A stretch of DNA of 64,000 nt, taken from positions 1 to 64,000 of the forward strand of contig CAZOWW010000007.1 of NCBI GenBank assembly GCA_964583765.1. The letters run 5' to 3'. This stretch comes from CAZOWW01 sp964583765. Its GTDB lineage: Bacteria; Actinomycetota; Actinomycetes; Actinomycetales; Kineosporiaceae. Both the position numbers and the translations under genes were made by a program. Shown piece after piece: positions 57,038-64,000 of the stretch. Position 1 is the stretch's first letter, and each line of letters begins with the position of its first letter. The notes under the pieces were generated by a model. It ran no database searches. It worked only from the letters and a program-made list of their open reading frames with translations, and was not told where the DNA came from.

Positions 57038-58000
57038 TGAGGAGATTTCAACCTGCCTGCTGAGGTCAGAGCTCGTGGATGATGAGGGCCTGGACGGCGT
57101 TGACCAGGACGCTCGCGTGCGCGGGGCTGGAGCGGATCTTCCGCAGGACGCGCCAGTTCTTCAGCTCGGCGTTGGCCCGTTCGCCCGGAGCGCGCAGCGC
57201 GGCGTGCGAGCGGTTGACCGCTTTCTGCCCCGCGGACAGCGGGCGGGAGACGAACCTGCCGCTGGCCCGGTCATAGCAGGAGCGCCGGTAGGGAACCCGG
57301 ATCGCGGGCCCCAGCCCGTAGTAGGCGGTGTCCGCGTACGCCTGGATGTCCGCGGCCTCCAGCGCGGCCGGGATCGCGTGCTCGGTGGCCGCCCGGGCGT
57401 CATGTCGGGCCCCGGGTACCGCGGGTGACGCCCAGATCAACCGCCCGACGGGATCGGCGATGACCTGCACGTTCACCCCGTGGCACTTGTGTTTGCCCGA
57501 GAAGTAGGGCCGGTCGTGTCCCGAGGCCATCCCCACCCGGTCGATGCGCAACAGCGTCCCGTCCAAGGTGACGTACGCCTTGGTCCGGGCCTTCTCGATC
57601 GCCTCCGACAGGCTCGGAGCCAGCGCGGCCAACACTTTCAGGCCCTCGCGCAGGTACCGGTAGGCGGTCGTGACCCCGATCCCGAATCCGGCGGCCAGGT
57701 CCCGGTAGGTCTCGCCCTTGCGCAGATGAGCCAGCACCAACAGGGCTTGACGCCCGCAGGGCAGTCGGCGCCACCGGGTCCCGATCTTGGCTTGGTGCGC
57801 ACGCAGTGCCTCGGACACGAACTGCAAGGTGCGGGTGGACACAGCCATGGACGACGGGTAGACAAGCATCCGGAGCTCCTGGTGACGCTGGCGACCTAGA
57901 CAATCGTCGTCTTACCAGGAGCTTCACCACGTCCCGGACACCACCCCACCAACCCCCCGGGGACACCACCGCGACCCGCAGGCAGGTTGAAATCACCTCA
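57038..58000 (-). mobile_element. IS5-family insertion sequence (about 963 bp)
   Basis: Imperfect terminal inverted repeats of 23 bp (22 matches) bound the element: 57038-57060 (TGAGGAGATTTCAACCTGCCTGC without its last bases in the other end's centre) and 57978-58000. The single mismatch is at the sixth base. One transposase gene fills it. A short target duplication is not obvious, so the exact ends may differ by 1-3 bp. Confidence 0.75.
57066..57869 (-). CDS. IS5-family DDE transposase (DDE_Tnp_4 type)
   Basis: A 267-residue transposase. The N-terminal helix-turn-helix (RKGETYRDLAAGFGIGVTTA) binds the IS ends. The RNase H-fold catalytic core shows the acidic triad in VTLDGTLLRIDRV, IQAYADTAYYGLG and ERANAELKNWRVL. 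Other family marks are PYFSGKHKCHGVNVQVIADP and VPGARHDARA. ATG at 57869 has GGAG 6 nt upstream. It is full length and probably active. One copy is seen in the window. Confidence 0.9.
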   Translation of the reverse strand: MLVYPSSMAVSTRTLQFVSEALRAHQAKIGTRWRRLPCGRQALLVLAHLRKGETYRDLAAGFGIGVTTAYRYLREGLKVLAALAPSLSEAIEKARTKAYVTLDGTLLRIDRVGMASGHDRPYFSGKHKCHGVNVQVIADPVGRLIWASPAVPGARHDARAATEHAIPAALEAADIQAYADTAYYGLGPAIRVPYRRSCYDRASGRFVSRPLSAGQKAVNRSHAALRAPGERANAELKNWRVLRKIRSSPAHASVLVNAVQALIIHEL

Positions 58001-58152
58001 GTGTCGACACTGGCGCCGGGGCTCCACTTCCTCCCACGTCCGCAGACCAGAAGGCTCCACCACCAGCGTGGACGCCTGCCCGAACACGGTCAAGACAATC
58101 CAGCGCCACTGACCTCGCCCCGCCGTCGGACCGCGTCACCCCCGCCCCTTGG

Positions 58153-58178
58153 CGTGGGTGACAGGGCTGTCACCCACG
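58153..58178. repeat. Long perfect palindrome, copy B
   Basis: CGTGGGTGACAG (58153-58164) and CTGTCACCCACG (58167-58178) are exact complements with a GG spacer. Sequence is the same as copy A at 56918-56949 except for the spacer and the outermost bases. It lies ~75 bp upstream of the DUF3800-like gene. Confidence 0.6.
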
Positions 58179-58257
58179 TCTGCCCCGCCTCACCCCTGAT
58201 CCCCCTGGCTCACCGCGAAGATCACCGATGTGGGTGGTGCAGGGCGGGTACGCCAGG

Positions 58258-58779
58258 ATGCTCCGGGTGAGCGTCCACGTGTTCATCGACGAGTCCAAGC
58301 GCAGCGGCTACATGGTCGTTGCGGCTGTGGTGACCTCGGAGAACCTGGACAGCACCCGACGTCAGCTGCGGGGCCTGTTGCTTCCCGGACAGCGCGAGCT
58401 GCACTTCAAGAAGGAGAACGACGGCCGGCGCCGCTACCTGCTCGGCCACCTGGCCAGTCTGCCGGTGACCGCCCGGATCTACGTGCGTCGTTCCAGCGGC
58501 CATGTGGCAGCACGCCGGGCCTGCCTGCAGGCAGCCGTGCAGGACCTGCACCAAGCCGAACGGATCGTGCTGGACATGGCCGAGGGCGAGATGGCCGCCG
58601 ACCGGCACACCCTGTTCGAGTCCCGCCACAAGACCGGGGCGGACTTCACCTACCACCACCTCAAGCCCCGCCAGGAACCTCTGCTGTGGATCCCCGACGG
58701 CATCGCTTGGGCCTGGAGCCACACCGGACCCTGGCGCGCCAGCGTGCAGCAACTGGTCACCGACGTACGCCACGTATGA
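58258..58779 (+). CDS. DUF3800-like protein (RNase H-fold, element-associated)
   Basis: A 173-residue protein. It begins VSVHVFIDESKRSGYMVVAA, the typical DUF3800 start with the conserved 'DES', and has RRQLRGLLLPGQRELHFKKE, RRYLLGHLASLPVTARIYVR and a C-terminal PLLWIPDGIAWAWSHTGPW. DUF3800 proteins have an RNase H-like fold and are frequent on phages, plasmids and defence islands; their activity is poorly known. ATG at 58258 is preferred; an ATG ten codons upstream (58228) is possible. A palindrome upstream may control it. Confidence 0.7.
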   Translation: MLRVSVHVFIDESKRSGYMVVAAVVTSENLDSTRRQLRGLLLPGQRELHFKKENDGRRRYLLGHLASLPVTARIYVRRSSGHVAARRACLQAAVQDLHQAERIVLDMAEGEMAADRHTLFESRHKTGADFTYHHLKPRQEPLLWIPDGIAWAWSHTGPWRASVQQLVTDVRHV

Positions 58780-59195
58780 GGGGCAAAAACGCGAAGCCCG
58801 AGAGAACGGCCGTCCGACCGGCTCCCGGGCTCACTTCCTTGGGCTAGTGCCCTTGGCCCCTCCAGTATCGGCACCACCCCCACCCAGGTCAATGCGAGTA
58901 AGCACGAGGGATGACCCCGCCACCGCAGGCCTGTGGACGCACGAAGGCCCCGCGCGAGGCGGGGCCCAAGGCAAGGCAGCTGGCTCCCCGAGGGGAACGA
59001 CCGCACCCCCAGTATCGACACACCACCCAGCCGGCGTGAACCCTCACCCGCGGCCCTGGCCGGCCCGGGGATCCTGGACACCGGCGTGCCAACGAATCCA
59101 CCAGCGCGGGGTCCCCCGGGGTTGAGGAACAGTGGTGCAGCCGCTGGCGCTGATATTGATCTTGTGTGTCGGCCGCCGAGGGCAGCCTGCGGCGG
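58780..59195 (+). other. Intergenic region with hairpins and a short direct repeat
   Basis: No supported gene. AGCCCGAGAG/CTCCCGGGCT around 58794-58830 is a likely terminator for the DUF3800-like gene. GGCCCCGC (58946-58953) and GCGGGGCC (58959-58966) form a second tight hairpin. A ~20-bp motif around 'CCAGTATCG.CAC' occurs near 58863 and again near 59000. Confidence 0.45.
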
Positions 59196-59804
59196 CTATG
59201 CCGTTGAGGCAGCTGCGGGCCGGGCGGGCTCGGTGGCCGGAGGGGTCGTGGTGCGGATGTGCCGGTAGATCGTGGTTGGGGTGACGGCGCAGGACGCCGC
59301 GATTTCGGCGATGGTGAACTTGCGGACGTCGTACATCCGCTGAGCCTTGTCGATCAGTTCGCGGGTCATCTTCGGCTTGCGGCCGCCGCGGCGGCCGCGG
59401 GCCCGCGCTGCGGCCAGGCCTGCCTGGGTGCGTTCGCGGATGAGGGCGGCCTCGTACTCGGCCATCACGGCGAACATCCCGAAGACCAGGGCGCCGTGCG
59501 CGGTGGTGGTGTCGACGATGCCGTCAGTCAGGGACTTCACCCCGACGCCGCGGTCCCGCAGGGTGGCGACGATGTCGATCAGGTCGCGCAGGTTACGACC
59601 GAGCCGGTCGATCCTCCAGATGATCAGGGTGTCGTCGGGGCGCAGATCGGCCAGGCAGGCGGTCCACTCGGGCCGGTCGCTCGTGGTTCCGGTCGCAGTG
59701 TCGGTGTAGATCTTTAGGCAGCCCTCTGCGGTCAGGGCATCGAGCTGCAGTCGGGGATCTTGGTCGGCGGTGCTGACCCTGGCGTAACCGATCTTGTGTG
59801 CCAC
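59196..59804 (-). CDS. Serine recombinase (resolvase/invertase)
   Basis: A 202-residue small serine recombinase. The catalytic Ser is in IGYARVSTADQDPRLQLDAL near residue 11, and the arginine-bearing core is WRIDRLGRNLRDLIDIVATL and EYEAALIRERTQAGLAAARA. The C-terminal helix-turn-helix is FTIAEIAASCAVTPTTIYRH. GTG at 59804. Length and order match Tn3-family resolvases and Hin-type invertases. An inverted repeat just upstream may be its crossover or operator site. It may belong to a transposon whose transposase is gone, or act in element dimer resolution. Confidence 0.9.
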   Translation of the reverse strand: MAHKIGYARVSTADQDPRLQLDALTAEGCLKIYTDTATGTTSDRPEWTACLADLRPDDTLIIWRIDRLGRNLRDLIDIVATLRDRGVGVKSLTDGIVDTTTAHGALVFGMFAVMAEYEAALIRERTQAGLAAARARGRRGGRKPKMTRELIDKAQRMYDVRKFTIAEIAASCAVTPTTIYRHIRTTTPPATEPARPAAASTA

Positions 59805-59812
59805 GCGGGGAC

Positions 59813-59876
59813 TCTACCGAAACCCATCCCACGAGACCTATTTCGGAATGTTGAAAACATGAGGCGTTTCGGTAGA
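59813..59876 (-). promoter_or_regulatory. Inverted repeat upstream of the resolvase (possible res site)
   Basis: TCTACCGAAAC (59813-59823) and GTTTCGGTAGA (59866-59876) are exact complements with 42 bp between them, directly in front of the resolvase start. Resolvases bind paired inverted sites in this position. The inner DNA is AT-rich. Confidence 0.45.
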
Positions 59877-59926
59877 CCTCGACCTGCGGGAACGCGCCGT
59901 GGGTCTAGGGCCTGTTTCGGAACTGG

Positions 59927-60232
59927 TCAGCGGCTGGTGATCCAGTCGAGGATGTCGGTGGCGATGTCGTCGGGGACGGCGGCGGTGGTCTTGGTGGGGT
60001 GAACCTGGTCGGTGTCGGGGTCGTGACGTTCGATCTCGTAGCCGCCCAGGGCACCGGTGCGGGTGGCCACGGAGATGAACCACTCGCGGGTGTCGTCACT
60101 GGGGTAGAGCACGACGAAGGTGTTCGAGGCGTGGTCCAGTTGGCGGATCAGGCCCACGAGGTCGGCGTGGGTCGGGTCCTCAAGGTAGGCCCCGCCCTCG
60201 GCATCGGCGTAGTACTCCATAGCGCCCAGCAT
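59927..60232 (-). CDS. IS passenger gene, possible Imm1-like immunity protein
   Basis: A 101-residue acidic protein encoded inside the IS, 28 bp after the transposase stop and ending exactly at the inverted repeat. It reads MEYYADAEGGAYLEDPTHAD, LVGLIRQLDHASNTFVVLYP, then DTREWFISVATRTGALGGYE and VPDDIATDILDWITSR. The pattern of alternating strands with 'L...l..l.....f..l' is like small Imm1-type immunity proteins, but the assignment is tentative. Passenger genes are unusual in single-transposase IS5 elements. It may protect the host from a contact-dependent toxin. Confidence 0.6.
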   Translation of the reverse strand: MLGAMEYYADAEGGAYLEDPTHADLVGLIRQLDHASNTFVVLYPSDDTREWFISVATRTGALGGYEIERHDPDTDQVHPTKTTAAVPDDIATDILDWITSR

Positions 60233-60260
60233 GCCAGTGCCCGGGTGGGTGGCGGATGGT

Positions 60261-61145
60261 TCAGGCCGCGGCGTTGAGCCAGTCGTCCATCGCCGCGATC
60301 AGCACGGTGGCCTCGTAGCGCACGGCGAGCTTGTCGTACCGGGTGGCCACCGCCCGCCACCGCTTCAACCGGTTGAACATGCACTCCACCGCGTGGCGCA
60401 GCTTGTAGTCAGCGTGATCGACCGCGGGTGGGCGACCGCCCCTGGATCCCTTGGCCCGACGGTTGGCCTGCTGATCCTTCTTCTGCGGGATGGTGGCCCG
60501 GATCCCGCGGCGGCGCAGGTAGGCGCGGTTGCTGGCCGAGGCGTAGGCCTTGTCCGCGCGGACCCGCACCGGGCGTGTGCGAGGACGACCCACCCCGCCG
60601 GGACGCTTGACAGCGACCTTGTCCAGCACGGCACGGAACTGCGGGCTGTCCCCACGCTGACCTGCGGTCACGATGAACGTCATCAACTTCTGGCCCTGCT
60701 CGCCCACCGCGTGGACCTTGGTGGTCCACCCTCCCCTGGACCGGCCCAGCCCGTGGTCGGCCGGTTCCTCAACCAGCCCGCCGGGCGGCTCGACCTGGCC
60801 CGCACCATCTCGACGTGCCCCCGCGGCATGCTGGTGGGCCCGAGCGATCGTGGAGTCCACGTTGAACTCCCAGCAGATCGCGCCAGTGGCATCGGCCAGG
60901 GTCTGCAACTCCTGCACGATCCGCTTCCAGGTCCCGTCCCGCTGCCACTGACGAAACACCCGGTACAGGCTCTGCCAGGGACCGAACCGCTCCGGGACAT
61001 CCCGCCACGGGCACCCCACCCGGATCCGCCACCGGATCCCGTTGATCTGAACCCGCCGGTTCAGCGCCCGACGGCCCGTGGCCGCCACCGGCAACAACGG
61101 CTCCAGAACGCCCCAGGCCTCATCCGTCAGATCACCACGTCCCAT
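60261..61145 (-). CDS. IS5-family transposase
   Basis: A 294-residue transposase, full length in one frame. It opens RGDLTDEAWGVLEPLLPVAA with the DUF4096-type N-terminus (NGIRWRIRVGCPWRDVPERF, GPWQSLYRVFRQWQRDGTW). The DDE core shows D in NVDSTIARAHQHA, D in RADKAYASASNRAYLRRRGI and E in VECMFNRLKRWRAVATRYDK. ATG at 61143-61145. It is the upstream gene of the two carried by the IS and most likely drives expression of the passenger. Confidence 0.93.
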   Translation of the reverse strand: MGRGDLTDEAWGVLEPLLPVAATGRRALNRRVQINGIRWRIRVGCPWRDVPERFGPWQSLYRVFRQWQRDGTWKRIVQELQTLADATGAICWEFNVDSTIARAHQHAAGARRDGAGQVEPPGGLVEEPADHGLGRSRGGWTTKVHAVGEQGQKLMTFIVTAGQRGDSPQFRAVLDKVAVKRPGGVGRPRTRPVRVRADKAYASASNRAYLRRRGIRATIPQKKDQQANRRAKGSRGGRPPAVDHADYKLRHAVECMFNRLKRWRAVATRYDKLAVRYEATVLIAAMDDWLNAAA

Positions 61146-61196
61146 GTCGGGACGAACCGGACTTCACCCGCCCAAATTCCAGTTCCGAAACAGGCC

Positions 61197-61630
61197 CTAG
61201 TGCGGGTGGAGGGTCTGGCGCAGACGGTCGTTTGCGGTAGACCGCCTACATCGAAGATCATCGCCGCCTGCGGCTCATGACAGCTTCCTTACTGGCAGGC
61301 CTACTTGGTCGCCGTCCCGGACGACAGGCCCTCACGTCGACGTGCGTTCCAGGCCAGCACGGGCCTGGCAGGACGCCCCAACCGGGTACCGCAGGAAATG
61401 CGTACCCCTCAGCCTGCCAGGACCCCCCGACGGCCCGGCCCCGGTGCGGCATCGGCCCAGGTCAACGCCCCGGCCCTGGAGCACCGGCCCGGAAGTACCG
61501 CAGGGAATGGGCCATTCCCCGAGACAACGGCGACCGATCTCAGGTACTGGCGAGGATCTCCATCTGGCCGAAGCGTCTCAATATCGACCAGTGCCACGTC
61601 CTCGGGGTTCGCGTGACAACCTTGCGTGGA
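61197..61630 (+). other. Intergenic region right of the IS
   Basis: 434 bp between the IS and the 3' end of the sigma-linked membrane protein gene. No gene is supported. GTTTGCGGTAGACC (about 61230) closely resembles GTTTCGGTAGACC at 59866 in front of the resolvase, on the other side of the IS; this may be a second resolvase-type site. Confidence 0.4.
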
Positions 61631-62716
61631 TCAGGGCTGGAGCTGGATAGCGGAATCGCTCGTGTAGCGGACACCTGCGGCGAAGCGCAGCAGCGTGTTC
61701 ATCGGCCAGGTCCGAGGCACGTTGATGCGCAGCCCCCCGATCTGCAGGCGCCGGACCGAGCCTGTCGTGGCCACGATCGCCGGCCGGCCGTCGGGCAGGA
61801 GTACGTCCGTTCCCTGGTCGACTGAGACGAAGGGATCCGCTTCTTTGGTGGGATCCAGGACGGCGATGACCACCCCGTCGCTGCTCGTGCAGGGATCATC
61901 GGCCGAGCTCACGAGAGAGAGGGTCTCCGGGGTGGCGAGTTCCATGCTCGCCGCGCCCCAGCAGACGAGTTCGGCTCCCCGGGGCCGCAGGGCGAGGGTG
62001 AACGGGAAGGGGGTGGGATCCGGGACGTCCCGGATGGACTGTGCGATCCGTTTCAACGTGCGCATGGCCGTCGCCTGGCTGGTGATCCCGATCGGCGCCA
62101 GCGTCCTGGTCGCTACCTGCCCGGGTACGAGTACGAGAGAGATGTCGATCCACTCGTAGGGCCTGTAGAGCCAGCTCAACTCCGCGATCATGGGATCACC
62201 GGTCAACTGAATCCGTCCATAGACGGGTGATCCGTCGATCCTCAGCGAACCGAGCTTCGGTGCTTGAGGCATTCCGTAGTTCTCATCGCTGACCTCCACG
62301 GTGAGCTGGATGTCTCCCTCACGCCAGGTGTCGGTGTTCCCGGGCACGGTCATCGTGCTGCCGGAGATCACGTGGGTCGGGGTCATGAACGGGGTCCAGC
62401 CCACGGTGATGGGCATGGGGTGGAACGGTTCGGTCTGCGGCCGGAGTTCGATCGTGGGATCAGTGCCCGGCTCGGAATGGATTTGCGGGCTCGGAGTGGG
62501 ACCAGCCGGAACCCGGTGCAGGGACTGGGTCGTGCCCAACACAGAGTGCGTGCCGAGGGCGACGACGGCGACCGCGGTGGCCGCGGCCACGGCCTGGCCG
62601 ATGCGGCGACGGATGCGCAGGCGCCGTGCCCGGTGGAACACCGGTTCCAGGCCCGGGACGAAGGGTTGGATGCTGACGGCGTCCTCCAACGCCTGGGTGA
62701 GTCGGTCGGTCAGCAC
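61631..62716 (-). CDS. Membrane-anchored protein coupled to the second SigE-type sigma factor
   Basis: A 361-residue protein. GTG at 62716 lies inside the end of the sigma gene, with GAGGAG 6 nt upstream. Residues ~1-45 are a cytoplasmic helix and a basic patch (HRARRLRIRRRIG), then one membrane segment (QAVAAATAVAVVALGTHSVL) and a ~290-residue outer domain. It has the same architecture as the protein behind the first sigma factor (0.8-1.9 kb), but the outer domains are not obviously similar. Possible sigma regulator. Confidence 0.7.
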   Translation of the reverse strand: MLTDRLTQALEDAVSIQPFVPGLEPVFHRARRLRIRRRIGQAVAAATAVAVVALGTHSVLGTTQSLHRVPAGPTPSPQIHSEPGTDPTIELRPQTEPFHPMPITVGWTPFMTPTHVISGSTMTVPGNTDTWREGDIQLTVEVSDENYGMPQAPKLGSLRIDGSPVYGRIQLTGDPMIAELSWLYRPYEWIDISLVLVPGQVATRTLAPIGITSQATAMRTLKRIAQSIRDVPDPTPFPFTLALRPRGAELVCWGAASMELATPETLSLVSSADDPCTSSDGVVIAVLDPTKEADPFVSVDQGTDVLLPDGRPAIVATTGSVRRLQIGGLRINVPRTWPMNTLLRFAAGVRYTSDSAIQLQP

Positions 62717-63207
62717 GGCAACTCCTCGGTGGAGAGGACGTCGCGCAGCTTGGCGAGTGCGCGGTGGGTCTGGCTCTTGACGGTGCCCACGGAACATCCG
62801 AGTATCTGGGCAGTCTCTGCCTCGGAGAGCTGCTCGAAGTAGCGCAGCGCGATGGTGGCGCGTTGCCGGGCGGTGAGCCGGTGCAGGGCGGCCATCAGCA
62901 CCGCCCGGGACGCACGGTGCTCGGTGCCGTCGTCGATCGCGACGTCCGGTTCGTGGCCGTTACCGACGTGCCACATGCGCCGTCGTCGGCGTTGGCGGGC
63001 CAGGTTGACCAGGATCTGACGCACGTAGGCGTTGGGGTGCTCGGCCTTCTCGATGCGTGCCCAGTGCACGGCGGCGCGGGCCAGGGCCTCCTGGGCGAGG
63101 TCCTCGGCCAGGTGCCAGTCCCCGCACAGCAGATACGCGGTGCGATGCAGCGGGGCGATCTGGCTACCCGCCCACGCCCGGAACCGGGCCTCGCTCGCCT
63201 CATCCAC
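62710..63207 (-). CDS. SigE-family ECF RNA polymerase sigma factor
   Basis: A 165-residue ECF sigma factor. Region 2 is TAYLLCGDWHLAEDLAQEAL and region 4 is ETAQILGCSVGTVKSQTHRA, with RATIALRYFEQLSEAE between. GTG at 63207 follows GGAG. Related to, but clearly distinct from, the factor at 0.3-0.8 kb. Coupled to the downstream membrane protein. Confidence 0.9.
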   Translation of the reverse strand: MDEASEARFRAWAGSQIAPLHRTAYLLCGDWHLAEDLAQEALARAAVHWARIEKAEHPNAYVRQILVNLARQRRRRRMWHVGNGHEPDVAIDDGTEHRASRAVLMAALHRLTARQRATIALRYFEQLSEAETAQILGCSVGTVKSQTHRALAKLRDVLSTEELPC

Positions 63208-63597
63208 CGTGCTCTCCGTTCGTCACACCCTTCTCAATGACCTCTCGCCGCACGAGGTTGTCGGCGGACGGCCCGCGCCATGAGATCACACCGGTCACGA
63301 GGCCCTCAGCGAACCGAGCGGACGGACCGAACATCCGTTGCTCGACTGCGACGCCTTCGGCTCATCGATGGTTCCCCAAACGCCGACAACGGCGTGGTCG
63401 GCCGCGTTCTCGGGCGCTGGCGAGTACCAGGGCGAGGACCCGCGGAAGGTGACAGGGCTCAGGACGGGGAAGGGCTCGACCGCCCCAGGATCCCGCACAG
63501 GTCAGGGACCGACATCACCCATCTCGTGCGGAGAATCCCGAATCAGCCACCTGAGTCGCAGCTGTGGGCAGACCTGGGAACGAACCTCCCGGTTGGG
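63208..63597 (+). other. Intergenic, no supported gene
   Basis: 390 bp between the sigma promoter and the end of the last membrane-protein gene. Frames are Arg/Pro-rich and lack features. The first ~100 bp should contain the sigma-operon promoter. Confidence 0.4.
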
Positions 63598-63999
63598 TTA
63601 CTGGAACCGAGATGCGAGCACAGCGAAGCGCAGCAACACGATCCCGATCATGATCGGCCATTTCCGGGACAGGTGTCCCGCGACGCTCATGGGCACCGCG
63701 ACCAGCTCGCACGGGCCCAGGAGCAGTATCACTGCGCCCGAGACCGACACACCGGGCCATCTCGACGCTGACAGCACGTGCAGCATCTGCGTCACCAACG
63801 CGCTCCCGGGCGTCACGTTGAGGAAGAACATCGTGAGCAGGAAGCCAGTGGCAACCAGGAGCCGATGCCCTTTCGGCAACGCCCAACCAAAGGCCGCCCG
63901 GGCGCTGAGGATCGCGGGCAGGAGCACGGGAGCGATCATCACCATGAGGATCATGTATGGGGGCAACCAGAATTGGTCAGGATGGCTTGGCGAGTGGGC
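63598..63999 (-). CDS. Small polytopic membrane protein, open at the right edge
   Basis: At least 118 residues with three to four hydrophobic segments (ILMVMIAPVLLPAILSARAA, LLVATGFLLTMFFLNVTPGS, GVSVSGAVILLLGPCELVAV, WPIMIGIVLLRFAVLASRF). The frame has no stop before the window edge (preceding residues HPDQFWLPPY), so the true start may lie outside; an internal ATG at 63954 is the alternative, without a ribosome-binding site. No family recognised. Confidence 0.55.
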   Translation of the reverse strand, partial: AHSPSHPDQFWLPPYMILMVMIAPVLLPAILSARAAFGWALPKGHRLLVATGFLLTMFFLNVTPGSALVTQMLHVLSASRWPGVSVSGAVILLLGPCELVAVPMSVAGHLSRKWPIMIGIVLLRFAVLASRFQ

Positions 64000-64000
64000 C

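Larger units (their letters stand above)
59909..61196 (-). mobile_element. IS5-family insertion sequence with passenger gene (1288 bp)
   Basis: Perfect 18-bp terminal inverted repeats GGCCTGTTTCGGAACTGG lie at 59909-59926 and, inverted, at 61179-61196. They are flanked on both sides by CTAG, the expected target duplication for this group. Two minus-strand genes fit inside: the transposase and, downstream, a 101-residue passenger whose stop codon directly abuts the left inverted repeat. The exact ends indicate a recent insertion. Confidence 0.92.

Overview
The window reads as very high-GC actinomycete DNA: G/C-biased third positions, GTG/TTG starts, ATGA/GTGA gene overlaps, leaderless promoters, Lsr2 and SigE-type sigma factors. 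The genus cannot be fixed from sequence alone. The window combines a scatter of accessory genes (0-16 kb), a large RiPP/fatty-acyl biosynthetic cluster (16.3-44.2 kb), a plasmid-type partition/replication/transfer module (45-55 kb) and a mobile-element zone (55-61 kb), so it is most likely a plasmid or a large integrated element.

0-16 kb: a sigma/membrane-protein pair, a PadR/GyrI-like regulatory pair behind a perfect operator palindrome, a secreted CBM2 protein, a LysE-type exporter, a secreted RCC1-repeat protein, Lsr2, a MerR/Hsp20 pair, an intact Fic protein and a CoA-binding protein. Between them lie decayed defence or toxin-antitoxin genes: a frameshifted MazF-like toxin beside an intact antitoxin, a frameshifted HEPN gene beside an intact MNT nucleotidyltransferase, a fragment of a second MNT-type winged helix joined to an AbiEi-like fragment, and a DUF4143 remnant.

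16.3-44.2 kb: the main interest. A class III lanthipeptide synthetase (LanKC) stands next to a 33-residue precursor gene whose core ends in a Ser-x2-Ser-x4-Cys pattern. Upstream is a nearly continuous, translationally coupled operon for an unusual acyl chain: malonyl transacylase, adenylating ligase, two acyl carrier proteins, a fused KS-CLF, ketoreductase, dehydratase, phosphopantetheinyl transferase, SbnA/SbnB-type 2,3-diaminopropionate enzymes, a PLP aminotransferase, a LanB-family protein, a GcvT-like protein, a GNAT protein with a large unknown C-terminal region, and a condensation/PapA-like acyltransferase. ABC and MFS exporters and a two-component system flank it. The simplest reading is a lipolanthine-like product: a class III lanthipeptide capped with an amino-acid-primed, probably unsaturated, acyl chain made by a type II-like iterative system. 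No LanD-type cysteine decarboxylase and no enoyl reductase are visible, which separates it from the microvionin and goadvionin types as I know them.

45-55 kb: ParA, a ParB-like partner, a DUF2637 membrane protein, a Rep-like protein with a TTG start and an 18-bp palindromic operator, an FtsK/TraB-like DNA translocase and three co-transcribed accessory proteins. The facing 3' ends of the DUF2637 and rep genes are packed with the pentamer TGCCA/TGGCA, a candidate origin, centromere or transfer locus. 55-61 kb holds small envelope proteins, an exactly repeated long palindrome, two IS5-family elements (one carrying a possible immunity-type passenger gene) and a serine resolvase. The window ends with a second sigma/membrane-protein pair and a membrane protein open at the right edge.
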